DNA of 64,000 nt from the NCBI GenBank assembly GCA_008638375.1, contig VIRR01000577.1, positions 124,001 through 188,000 on the forward strand, read 5' to 3'. Positions 48,196 to 58,629 of this stretch are shown here, in pieces (the stretch's first letter is position 1; every line of letters starts with the position of its first letter). The notes below the pieces were generated by a model. The model saw nothing but the letters and a program-made list of their open reading frames with translations, was not told the origin of the DNA and did not search any database. Position numbers and translations under genes: made by a program. Source of the stretch: Nyssa sinensis. Its lineage: Eukaryota > Streptophyta > Magnoliopsida > Cornales > Nyssaceae.

Positions 48196-48694
48196 TTCAG
48201 AGCTGATAAACTCGATCATACAGTGCAAGCAAAGCCTCCAAGGCAGTCTCATGCATATATCTTCCAAACCTTATGTTCTGGGCAATATTTATTCAACACT
48301 TCATATGGCTCCGACCTTATGGCTTCTTTAACAACTGCCAAGCAGGGAATAAGGAAACAGTCTTCAACACGGAAACTACTATCTATGGTTATCTCCATCT
48401 ACGACGCAATGCTCCACAAGGTAACTGTAAATCTCCGATGATCAAATCCCTATATTCATGGCATCGAATCCTAATCAACTTAGGAAGGCCATGACCTATA
48501 AATTAAACCCCAAAGGTACGCTTTATTTTTATGCTCATTCTTTGGCTTTCAATACAGTCTTTCAATTCCTTTTACTTACTTAAGCATCGGAGCGGCTACC
48601 GCCGGAGCCAATCCGGTGGACCTCTGATCGTCTTTCTGAGTGTTCTACAAGTCACAGAGCCCACACTTATTACGAGTCAAAAAGTGCAGCATCA
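47969..48694 (+). repeat. 5' LTR of element B
   Basis: 726 bp, tgatataccac ... gtgcagcatca. It contains a TA microsatellite (48166-48193) and a repeated word, catacagagc(t/c)ga(c/t). Confidence 0.96.
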
Positions 48695-48696
48695 GT

Positions 48697-48715
48697 TTGG
48701 CGCCGTCTGTGGGAA
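48697..48715 (+). other. Primer-binding site of element B
   Basis: ttggcgccgtctgtgggaa, starting three bases after the LTR end; identical to the site in A. Confidence 0.88.
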
Positions 48716-48771
48716 CGACTAATCTCCAAGTGCTCTATTCATAAACTCATCTCTTTCCTCACCGGAAAACC

Positions 48772-50661
48772 ATGGCACCAAATCTCCGACCGCGACAGAA
48801 TACTCAGAATTCGCAAAACTCTCAACGTCAGTCGCCTGCTCCTCGTACAAAGGGACCAGCGGTTAACCCCATGCGACAAGAGATCGAATCGATCAAACGA
48901 CACAATGAACTGGTGCAAGAACAGTTTCTTGCCATCATTAGAACGCTGGCAACACTCACGCAAAACCAAGCAGCGGGTTCTCTTAACCCGCCGGTCAACT
49001 TCGCCGTAGGAACACAACCTCCTGTTGCCACGGAGAATGAAGAACTCCATGAGCAGGCTCCAACCAACTAGCCTGGGCACCCCCCGGGCGTTGCCCGCGT
49101 TGGCAGAGATCCACAACCGTCAGTAGCTCCAGGCTGGGGAACATCAGCCTTCGTTCCTGACGTCCATTACCGGAGCATTACTCGAGCCCCAACTCCAAGG
49201 GCCTCGGGAGCACATCCGGCACCGCAGGAGCCTTATCATGCAACACCAATCCCTTCGGTTCGGAATCCTCCTCTGTCCGAAGGGCGTACTCAACCCTACT
49301 ACCCTGAAGCCGAGGTTGGTAGGCAGGGTTCGCAAGATGTCAGACTCAGAGACCCGCGGAGGGTAGAGGAAATCGCCAAGTCTATGGACCGAACAATTGC
49401 CTTGAAAGGACCTCAGAACCCTCCAGAGCAAGACGAGTTGGCCTGGCTGCTCGGAAGACTAGCCACCCCGTTCACTCACGCCATTATGTCAGAAGAGAGG
49501 CCTAGAAAGTTCATGGTGCCCAAGTTCACCCTATATGATGGATCTGGAGATCCAAGAGATCATCTCTCGCACTACCAGCACACGATGGCCCTTCACGGAG
49601 CCTTTGATGCTTTCATGTGCCGAACTTTCATCACCAGCTTGAAGGGAACTGCTCTAAAGTGGTTCCACAATCTCCCTCTGAACTCAATTACCAGCTTCTA
49701 TGAGCTAAGTAGACAGTTCTTGGACAGGTTTATAACCAGCAGGAGGCTCAGAAGGGGCCCAAAATTCCTGTTAAATGTCAAGCAGACTAGGGAGGAATCC
49801 CTCAGAGCCTACATCGTGCGCTTCAATACGGAACTCACAGAGATCACTGACTGCAGCCCAAAATTCCTTGTAGCAGCCCTAACTGCTGGGCTTGCCCAAG
49901 GTGGTTTCAGAGACTCCTTAACAAAGAGCCCTCCAGCCGATATAGCGGCATTAATGGATCGGGCCAGAAAGTACATCAACTTGGAAGAAGCCAACCGCAC
50001 ATCCCAAAAGGGCAAAGATTAGACCTAGAGGGACAATCCGAAGAGGGAGGACCACAAGAAGGAGGATCACAGAAGAGACTCCATCAAAAAGAGGGCTAGG
50101 AGCCTAGAGAAGAGAACAGCACCTAGAGCTGTGTACAACTCCGGACCAAGGGAGTTCACCAACTTCACTCCTTTAAACACCACACTGAACCAGGTACTCC
50201 GGCAGATCCGAGATCGGGAGAACCTAAGGTGGCCGGAACCAATCAAAGGAGATCCCAGTCTTCGGGACCAAAGTAAGTATTGTAATTTCCATAAAGATCA
50301 TGGACATACAACTAACACATGCAGGACCCTCCGATATGAGATAGAGCAGCTCATAAAGAAGGGGCGTCTTCGGGAGTTCGTCAAGCAGGACGGAAGACAG
50401 AACCCCCAAGAAGATAAGCCTCAACAACGGCCAGATCAGAGGCCCGAACAGAGGCAGGAGCAGAGGGAAGGACGAAACGAGCCTCAGAGGCAGAACAACC
50501 ACGTCATCTACGTCCTCCACGCTGACTCCCCTATCACAGGAATGTCCAACAGGGCAAGAAAGAGATATGCTCGGGAAGCCAGAGCTGCCCCGAACGTATT
50601 ACAGATCTCCAACGTAGAAAAGAGGTTCAAGTCAATACCGGAGATCCAATTCACTGAGTAA
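48772..50661 (+). pseudogene. gag of element B (broken by stops)
   Basis: Starts MAPNLRPRQNTQNSQN at the first ATG after the primer-binding site. The capsid core is at 49490-49990 (KFMVPKFTLYDGSGDPRDHL, ALKWFHNLPLNSITSFYELS, RAYIVRFNTELTEI). A basic stretch at 50030-50120 is followed by the zinc-knuckle-like YCNFHKDHGHTTNTC at 50278-50322. All pieces are in the same frame; stops lie at 49069, 50020, 50026 and 50659, each at a CAG or CAA in the expected sequence. The gag/protease junction passes through MSNRARKRYAREARAAPN at 50542. Confidence 0.9.
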
Positions 50662-51135
50662 GATCTAACAGGGGTACACTGCCCTTACAGTGATGCCCTT
50701 GTCATCACACTCAAAATCGCCAACTGCGAGATCAGGAGAGTCCTGGTCGATACTGGCAGCTCCGTCAACATACTGTTCTATGAGCCACTCAAACAGATGG
50801 GGATGGATCATGATAATGTCAAGCCCACTACTGCCGTGATGGCAGTTTTTGATGGCAACCTCAGCACCCCGTTGGGGAGAGTCGACCTTCCTACCACTAT
50901 AGGAGAGGGTGAAGGGTAGAAGACCACCATCTCGGAGTATATGGTGTTAAACATGAGATCTCCCTACAACGTCATAATCGGAAGACCCTGGTTGCACCAG
51001 ATAGGGGCAGTCACTTCGACCCTCCATCAGTGTCTGAATTACGTCCACAACCAGAACGTTCACTCTGTCAGAGGGTGTCAGCCAACCTCCCGGGAGTGCC
51101 ACGCTATTGCTCTCAAGGAGAAGGCTCCTAAATAG
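50662..51135 (+). pseudogene. Aspartic protease of element B
   Basis: The active site LVDTGSSVNILFYEPLKQMG is at about 50741-50800, the flap region around 50870-50940, and YNVIIGRPWLHQIGAV at 50965. TAG at 50917-50919 replaces the Gln of GEGKGQKTT. The stretch ends in ALKEKAPK and TAG 51133-51135, the conserved boundary stop. Apart from the internal TAG the motifs needed for catalysis are present. Confidence 0.88.
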
Positions 51136-51141
51136 CAATTA
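51130..51141 (+). promoter_or_regulatory. Protease/RT boundary stop, possible readthrough site (B)
   Basis: AAA TAG CAA TTA: an in-frame TAG with the UAG-CAR-YYA context. The second stop of A and C is CAG (Gln) here, so this copy has a single stop. RT continues in the same frame. Confidence 0.5.
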
Positions 51142-52270
51142 CAGTACACTCGGGACTGTGCAGATTCGGTTCTCACTCACTCTCCCGAGGTGGAGGATTG
51201 CCCCATCCAACATTGAAGAACGAGCCCAAGGGGATGAGACAGCCAAGCCAAACCCATTGGCGAGCCCATCAAAGTATTGGTCAGTTCAGAATCAGAAGGG
51301 CATTATTTATACATCGGCCTAGACCTAACACACACTGAGTAGGAAAGGATAGTCAGGTTCTTGAAAGACAAGCTCTCTATTTTTGCTTGGGAGACCAAAG
51401 ACATGGAGGGAATAAATCCCAATCTCATAACTCACAAGCTGATGGTGGATCCGGATCACCCGCCAGTCAGACAGAAAAGAAGGCCGATTGCTCCTGAACG
51501 GCATCGGATTATAAATGAAGAAGTTCAAAGGCTGCTGGAAGCTAGGATGATACGAGAAGTGTTCTATCCTGAGTGGCTAGCCAACACCGTGCTTGTCAAG
51601 AAGAAAAATGGCAAGTGGAGAGTCTGCGTTGATTATACAGACCTCAACAAGGCGTGCCCCAAAGACAGCTTTCCACTGCCAAGAATAGACCAACTGGTTG
51701 ACGCCACTACGGGGCACGAACTTATGAGCTTCATGGATGCCTACTCTGGGTACAACCAGATCCAAATGTACCCTCCAGACCAAGAGAAGACAGCCTTCAT
51801 AACCAAATGAGGGCTCTACTGCTACAGAGTAATGCCTTTCGGTTTGAAGAACGGTGGAGCCACTTATCAGCGGTTGGTGAACAAGATGTTCAGTCCACTG
51901 CTCGGCAGCACCATGGAGGTAAACATCGACGACATGCTGGTAAAGAGTCTGCAGAAAGGCAATCACCTCCAGCACTTAGCCCAGACCTTCGATATCCTCA
52001 AACAGCACAGGATGAAGCTCAACCCCTCGAATGTACCTTCGGAGTTACGAAGGAAAAATTCTTGGGATACATTGTCTCTCAGAGGGGTATCGAAGCAGAC
52101 CCTACTCAGATCCAAGCTCTGTTTGGACTGAAGTCACCAAGAACCAGAAAAGAAATTCAGGCACTGAATGGCAGAATTGCGGCACTGAGCAGATTTATAT
52201 CCAAATCCACTGATCGTTGCCTACCTTTCTTCAAAGCTCTGAAGGGCAGCAAAGCTTTGCAGTGGACGAA
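51142..52270 (+). pseudogene. Reverse transcriptase of element B (broken)
   Basis: N-terminal blocks are FAWETKDMEGINPNLITHKL and KKKNGKWRVCVDYTDLNKAC at 51390-51655. TGA 51808-51810 stands where element C has an Arg codon, the same stop as in A. The active site reads NIDD (51922-51933) in place of YIDD. A single-base deletion near 52031 (in the MKLNPSK-C block) shifts the frame, which then stays constant to the integrase. Small compensating indels and a TGA lie at 51200-51230, and TAG at 51340. The enzyme is dead. Confidence 0.9.
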
Positions 52271-53150
52271 AGAATGAGAGAAATCGTTTCAAGAACTAAA
52301 GGAGTATCTAGCCTCTCTAGAGCTCCTGTCAAAACCAGTACAAGGAGAAAAGCTATTCTTGTACCTTGCAGTTTCTGAAAACGCGGTCAGCTCCGCATTA
52401 ATCAGACAGGACAGGGGAGTGCAGAAGCCTATATTCTACGTTAGTAGGGCACTACTTGACACAGAAAAGAGATATTCGGAAGTAGAAAAACTGGCCTATG
52501 CCCTGGTCATATCAGCTCGGAAGCTTCGACCTTATTTTCAAGCCCATCCAATCGAAATCCCAACTGCCTATCCTTGAAAGTCAATACTAAGGAAACCTGA
52601 GGTATCGGGAAGATTGGTGAAGTGGTCTGTGGAGCTAGGGGAATTCGAAATATCATATGTACCCCGAAACTCCATCAAAGGGCAGGCCTTAGCTGATTTT
52701 GTTGCCGAGTTCACCCCGGCACTTCAAAACAAGGCACAACTCATCGAAACCTCGAGAACCTGGTTGTTGTACATTGATGGATCATCAACCGATCAAGGTT
52801 CAGGAGTAGGCCTGGTACTACAGTCCCCCGATGGGCTCACGTCAGAAAAAGTAGTCAGCTTGGGATTCAAAGCTTCTAACAATAAAGCAGAATATGAAGC
52901 CCTAATCTTAGGCATGAAGCTTGCATTGGAATGCGAGGCTCAGAACCTCGATGTCTTTTCTGACTCCCAACTGGTGGTAAGCCAAGTCTTGGGAGAATTC
53001 GCCATTAAAGATGATAGGATGCTCCGGTACTCCGAACTGGTGAACCACTTGAGGCATTCCTTCCAGACATTTACTATCCAGAAAATTGAGAGAAGCTAGA
53101 ATTACAGAGCAGATGCTCTGGCTAACATGGCCTCACGCCTCAAGTCTGAA
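52271..53150 (+). pseudogene. RNase H and archaeal-like RNase H of element B
   Basis: The first module, 52359-52577, contains QDRGVQKPIFYVSRALLDTE and ends in a TGA where A has Leu (YPLKS). The second module, 52740-53130, contains LLYIDGSSTDQGSGVGLVLQ, NNKAEYEALILGMKLALE, DSQLVVSQVLGEF and NYRADALANMASRL. TAG 53097-53099 replaces the Gln of RNQNYRAD. The dual arrangement is the Tat hallmark. Confidence 0.88.
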
Positions 53151-53881
53151 GTAAACTCCACAATTAAAATCTCCTTTCAGCCAGGATCCAACATTGAGGA
53201 AGCCCAAATTGCTCAAATTGATGAACAGCCCCAGAACTGGATGACTCCAATCCTCCAGTATCTAAGATCCAAGCTCCTCCGAGAAGACAAAAACAAAGCC
53301 AGGAGAATCCGAATCAGAGCGGCTCGGTACCTGATCCTAAACAACAAGCTTTATAGAAGGTCGTATTCTCAACCTCTGTTAAAATGCTTAGCTCCAGACG
53401 AGTCACAATATGTCTTGGCTGAAATACACGAGGGAATTTGCGGGAATCATAATGGGGGCAGAACTATAGCCCACCGAGCTCTATCACAGGGCTATTACTG
53501 ACCTGGCATGTTGAAACAGGCTAAAGAGTATGTTCAGAAGTGCGACAAATGCCAAAGATTTGCCCCGTACCAACATCAGCCTCATCACGAGCTTATCCCG
53601 ATTCCTAGTCCTTGGCCCTTTGCTCAGTGGGGGATGGACATTATAGGTCCATTACCAAGGGCACCTCCGAACAGGAAATATTTATTGGTGGCCATTGATT
53701 ACTTCTCTAAATGGGCCGAAACTGAGCCTTTAACACATATCACAGAAAAGGAAGTTGAGAGCTTCACCTGGAAGAACATTGTATGCAGGTTCGGCCTACC
53801 ACCTACTGGCTGGAAGACATGACTGGGAAGCCTGTTCCTAGGCCATGGAACGTGGAACACTTACGGAAGTATTATCAGTAG
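53151..53881 (+). pseudogene. Integrase of element B with core deletion
   Basis: The N-terminal zinc-binding region is present (HEGICGNHNGGRTIAHRALS, then CDKCQRFAPYQHQPHHEL), with a TGA at 53502 in place of Trp. The core begins MDIIGPLPRAPPNRKYLLVA, then breaks after ENIVCRFG-like sequence near 53795. The second Asp, the Glu and everything up to the C-terminal tail are deleted, a loss of roughly 600 bp compared with A. The tail PRPWNVEHLRKYYQ follows directly and ends at TAG 53879-53881. It cannot integrate DNA. Confidence 0.92.
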
Positions 53882-53904
53882 AGATGTTTCTTTTACTTCC
53901 ATAG

Positions 53905-54735
53905 AATGTCCATCTATAAATGCACAGGCCTCCAGAGCCTGGTCCATAATGTACGAGTTTTTGCACTCGGTCCATCTATAAATGCACAGGCCTTAAGAGC
54001 CTGGTCCATAATGTATGAGTTTTTGCACTCGGTCCATCTATAAATGCATAGGCCTCCAGAGCCTGGTCCATAATGTACGAGTTTTTGCACTTGGTCCATC
54101 TATAAATGCACAGGCCTCCAAAGCCTGGTCCATAATGTACAAGTCTCAGCATTTGGTCCATCTATAATGCATAGGCCTCTAGAGCCTGGTCCATAATGTA
54201 CAAGTCTCAGTACTTGGTCCATTCATAATGCACAGGCCTCCAGAGCTTGGTCCATAATGTACAAGTCTCAATACTTGGTCCATTCATAATGCACAGGCCT
54301 CTAGAGCCTGGTCCATAATGTACAAGCCTCAGTACTTGGTCTATTTATAATGCACAGGCCTCTAGAGCCTAGTCCATAATGTACAAGCCTTCGTACTTGG
54401 TCCATCTATAAATGCACAGGCCTCTAGAGCCTAGTCCATAATGTACAAGTCTCAGTACTTGGTCTATCTATAATGCACAGGCCTCTAGAGCCTGGTCCAT
54501 AATGTACAAGTCTCAGTACTTGGTCCATTCATAATGCACAGGCCTCTAGAGCCTGGTCCATAATGTACAAGTCTCAGTACTTGGTCCATCTATAATGCAC
54601 AGGCCTCTAGAGCTTGGTCCATAATGTACAAGTCTCAGTACTTGGTCCATTCATAATGCACAGGCCTCCAAAGCCTGGTCCATAATGTACAAGTCTTAGG
54701 ACTTGGTCCATTTATAATGCACAGGTCTCTTCAGC
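53905..54735 (+). repeat. 62-bp tandem array in 3' region of element B
   Basis: About 13 copies of a 62-bp unit made of two related halves: ggtccatctataaatgcaca with ggcctccagagcc, and tggtccataatgtac with aagtctcagtactt. The halves share the word ggtccat. It is homologous to the array at 288-852. Confidence 0.95.
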
Positions 54736-55159
54736 CTGGTCTATCTTTAATACACAGATTCTATGATCTAGTCCATCCAAAGACAGAAGCTCCTAACATC
54801 TACAAACTAAAGTTTCCTAGATCGGAACACCTCAGATCTGATATTTATATTATTTGACTTATCAGTCAAACAAGCAACAAGTACTACAGTACCGATCATG
54901 AGTGAAATACTTTGATTCAAGCATTCTACTAAGTTTCTTGGATCTAGTCTTAGAACATTCATATATTAGAAGTGCACGAGAATTTGTTTTAACTATAGAA
55001 GAGCACATTCGAATTCAAAGAACACCAGATCTGAGAAGAAGGAACTCAATTTTATTAATGATTCAAAAGATTTACATCAGTACAAGAAGACTGGAAATAG
55101 AACAAGTATGCAAAAGGCAACAACAAAGACACCATTACATAGGCTACTACAGAAAACTA
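54736..55159. other. Spacer after the tandem array of B
   Basis: Non-coding and collinear with the reverse complement of 1-287 in A (shared gacagaag, gcaacaagtactacagtacc-type and agtgcacgagaa words), so it belongs to the element. Confidence 0.7.
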
Positions 55160-55753
55160 CTATATCACTACTATTTGCCGCATCATGGCTTTCTTCCTCG
55201 GATGATATAAGGGCAAGGGATCCAACCTTTCATTACCACCATCGCCGGCTCCAATTGAAAGGAAGGAACCCTGAACCCCAATCTGCATCAAGGAGCGCCC
55301 AGGCCATTTCATTATCGCTATCGATGATCTCAGTACCAACGGATGATGAGGGCTCTGGGCCTCAGGAGACTTTTCATTCTCCACCTTTGTAATCGGCATG
55401 ACGCCCCAACCGATTGAAGTAAGGGTCTCTGCCAAGTCACAAAGGGGAGGAAGCAGCCCACATTCACCTCCCTCAAAGCAGTTGTCACACCCCGGCCGAT
55501 TTGAGCAAGCGTTTCTGCTAGAATACAGAGGGAAGGAAGCATCTCACCTTCATCTTCATCACCAACGCTCCAAGCCTCGATTGAATCAAGGAGGGACCGC
55601 CCCCCATCGGAGAAATCTCGACCGGATGCTAAGATGGACAAGAAGGTCTTAGCCTCCTCTAATCCTTTCTTGGAGACTAAATCAAAAAGAAGGATAACTC
55701 TCGGCCACAGTTTAATCATTCCAAACTCAGATTGAAGATCGTCCATCATCTCC
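55160..55753 (-). pseudogene. Second antisense gene of element B, unknown function
   Basis: The likely start MMDDLQSEFGMIKLWPRVIL lies about 105 bp downstream of an antisense TATA motif. The frame is open to about 55460 and then shifts one base into MAETLTSIGWGVMPIT to end near 55160. A tandem pair inside (LCILAETLAQIGRGVTTALR and LCDLAETLTSIGWGVMPITK) reflects an 86-bp DNA duplication, whose length explains the frameshift. There are no membrane segments or known motifs. Upstream readings to 56004 probably belong to the promoter and leader rather than the protein. Confidence 0.45.
55375..55546. repeat. Tandem duplication, 86-bp period
   Basis: cattctccacctttgtaatc ... gaggaagcagccca (55375-55460) and cattcacctccctcaaagca ... 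gaaggaagcatctca (55461-55546) align along their length with about 30% difference. Confidence 0.75.
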
Positions 55754-55839
55754 GAATAAACGGCAGTTTTTGAAAAACATCTAAAAACCTTTCCAACAAC
55801 GAAGCAGTTCGAGAGCAAAGTAAGAAGATAGGGTGCAAC

Positions 55840-55990
55840 CGTACGCTCCTCTTCCCTATATATAGGCCTTCGAAGCCAAGAGCCACCCAGATGAACCGTC
55901 GTAACGGTTAGGCGAAGAGTTAGCTTCAAAATCCCAAACGACGGTGGTGCAATAAATGAGGCATTAAACCACCCTCTCGGGAGAAGCAAA
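55840..55990 (-). promoter_or_regulatory. Antisense promoter-like region 2 of element B
   Basis: The minus strand carries a TATA motif (cctatatataggg, about 55855-55867), preceded by aaccgttacgacggttcatc and a gtggtttaatgcctcattta block. The whole run aligns with 58630-58790 upstream of the other antisense gene. A leader of about 100 bp separates it from the ATG at 55753. Confidence 0.55.
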
Positions 55991-56534
55991 AGGCAAAGCC
56001 ACACACGCGATATATAAAATTTTCAGTCTTGTCCACGTATATGTTGACGTGACAGTTTCTCCAGGTCATTAACACTTGATGGGCCACATTTACAACGAAG
56101 GTCCATCAACTTTAATGTACCTTGACCCTTGTCTTAACAGATCTGGAGGCAGAAGTTCTGATCGACCGAACTACAATCACGAAATATCCACTTATTATTA
56201 CAAGTCTCCGAATTCAGAACAGTCAGCTTTGAAATGTTTCCAAAAGAAGTCTTCAAATTACTGACCTATGCCAAGTAAAGCAGCTCAGAATACAACTACT
56301 TACAGAGGAAAATCTGGTCTAGTATACGCTAAACTCCAGAGTAGCGCTATTTGCAACAATTACCACCATCAACTACAAGTTAAGGCACTACAGAGTAGTA
56401 TAACTCAAGACATGCACAAACACTACAGAGCAATATAACTAAGGAAACGAGCATCAAGCAAAAGACTGTTCTATTAACGAATGTATATTTCAAGTACATT
56501 GGAAGTTAAAAATAACAAAATATACATCCTAAGC
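55991..56534. other. Spacer between antisense units of B
   Basis: Non-coding. It is likely the distal promoter of the second antisense unit and the 3' end of the first; no terminator signal is evident to me. Confidence 0.5.
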
Positions 56535-58461
56535 CTAATCAGCAGGAAAAGGATCAACGACCAGAGAAGGATCGGCAGGGGTAGCATCAACCATCTCAGT
56601 CGGTACGACCACTTCTGTGGGATCAGCAGGGAGGACATCAGCCACTTCACTCTGGATAACAACCTCTGAAGGTTCAGATCCAGGCGGCACAATTGAGGAG
56701 ACATCAAGATCAGGAAACTTGGCAAGGAGCCGGGAACGGAAGTTGTTGAACCCAAACGTAATCAAGCGATGGGACATTCCTTCTAGCTTCGACTTCATTT
56801 CCTCCTTATTATCCATCAAAGCCTGCTTCACGACGTCATCAAGCTTTTTACGGTACTGATACCGCATACTGTTCATCTCCGCTTACAACCTCTTTGCCCA
56901 CTCAACGACAAGGTTCCTCTTCGACTCCATCACAATCAAGGAGTTCTGACACTCTTTCAGCTTCTCTGTGGAGTCGTGAGCCTCCGACCAAGCAGTACCA
57001 AGCTGAAGCCCCAGATCATCCAGCTCGGCCCTGAGTTGGTCAAACTCCTCCGTAGGGGGAGAAACTCCCACCAGAGCAGAAAGGGTATGCAGGGTCTGCA
57101 AAATACAAAGTAAACAGTTCAATACCAGCTAAAGCACATTAGAGAAAAGGGAAAAAAGAAATAAGGACCCGACGAACTCACCTTGACCTGAAGAGCAGTC
57201 AGATCAGCAAGAAGTTTCTCCGACTTCTAGGGCTTGAGCTTAACTGAGCCTTTGGCCCAGAAGTCCCTCAGAATCCTCTTGGCCCCCTGATTAGCAGCAT
57301 TAAGAGCCACCGATGACGATGCCCCCTTGCCCGCTCGTCGAGACGGGACTGGGGGGACCACTAAAAGGGGGACAGGAGCCTCTTCCTCCCCCTCAGCAGG
57401 CTTAGGAGAGGACAAAACTAACCTCCATTTTTTTTGAATGGGAGGGACCGCTGAGGAGGAAGCCTCCCCCGCCGCCACAGACGAAGATGGCCCGGTCTCC
57501 CACTGAGCCATCACATTATTAGCAACCTTCTCAACACTCCCCCTGGAAGCCGTCAATCTATCAGGGTTAACAATGGAGGAATGGTCTCGACTGCTAGGCT
57601 TTAAGAGCTTCTTATATTGCTTCTGAATCGCAGGAGAGAAGTCTGGTCTCTTCCACGCACTCTTGACTGCAAAACAAACACAGAAGCTGATCAGTTCAGC
57701 AATTGGCATACAAAACGGAATCAATACAGCCACGAAAAATTGGGCCTCACCTTTTCGCCCAGTGTTTCGAGGGAATGTGGAGGGTTGACCTTCGAAGTCC
57801 TTGAATTCCCATCCTCCCTTAATGAAAAAGTACCACTTCTTCCAGGTCTCGTTGGAGGAGGGCACAGAAGTAAGGGGTCTAAACCCGCTATCAAAAGACA
57901 TATAATAAAGGCCTTCCGCCTTCTGAAGTTTTAGATCCATATTGCTACGGATCAAGTCGAAGGACACCTCGACATTATTCATATGCCCTAACACAATGAA
58001 GCTCAACAAGTGTCTCCAACTGTTAAGGTTCAGGTCTGCGGGGCAAAGGTCAAACCAACAAAAGAATTGTTTTATGATATCAGGAAGGGGAGTGTAAGAC
58101 CCATTTCAAACCAGGCCAGGTAGGCACAGATTTCCCCCTCTCTAACATCGCTTGGGCGATCCCGAGAGTCTGGGACCCTGAAAGTAACATTTGTGGGAAG
58201 TTTAAACTTCGCCCATAACTCCTTCAACATGCTTTCAGTAATTACACTCTCACCCTCCTCTTTGTAACCGGATTGACCAGAAGTCTCACCAGCCCTATTT
58301 AGGGGCTCATCAAATGCATCAACAATCCTAACCCCCGGACTAGAGGGGGGTTCTACCAATCTATTTTCATCAATATCTACAAAAGAAAGATTCACTAACT
58401 GCAGTTGAGGAACGGTCTCAGAAGGACTGCCCGAACCAGAGTGTGACTCAAAGCCAGACAT
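56535..58461 (-). pseudogene. Antisense spliced ORF (Tat additional ORF) of element B
   Basis: The start MSGFESHSGSGSPSETV is at 58459-58461. Exon 1 (58461-57751) holds a domain seen in many plant retrotransposon-linked proteins: LAWFEMGLTLPF, a one-base frameshift near 58070, NLNSWRHLLSFIVLGHMNNV, then PSSNETWKKWYFFIKGGWEF. Intron 1 is 57667-57750 (84 bp, GT..GCAG). Exon 2 (57666-57182) is Ser/Pro/Ala-rich, with a stop near 57227. Intron 2 is 57096-57181 (86 bp, GTGAGT..TTTTGCAG). Exon 3 (57095-56535) is coiled-coil-like (EEFDQLRAELDDLGLQ, EKLKECQNSLIVMESKRN) and ends in acidic Ala/Asp/Pro repeats; a stop lies near 56880. Its position matches the antisense ORF of Tat elements. Function unknown. 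Confidence 0.75.
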
Positions 58462-58629
58462 GGCGAACAAAAGAAAGAAATGAAACAAATGAGAAGGAAT
58501 GTAGAAGGGGACTAAAAGTCGAACCTGAGATCAAGAAAGGACTACGAACACCGGATATCCTTCAAACTTCAAAAATATGTGAAATGGCAGTTTGATACTG
58601 TAGAAGCGAATGTAGAAGAAAGGTATAAA

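Noticed and set aside
53790..53822. Integrase stop in B as a natural C-terminus
   Set aside because: The C-terminal tail of the family is found just after it in another frame, so the stop is a deletion product.
53914..54161. Minus-strand open frames of about 61 codons
   Set aside because: They arise from the 62-bp tandem repeat and reflect the repeat unit, not a gene.
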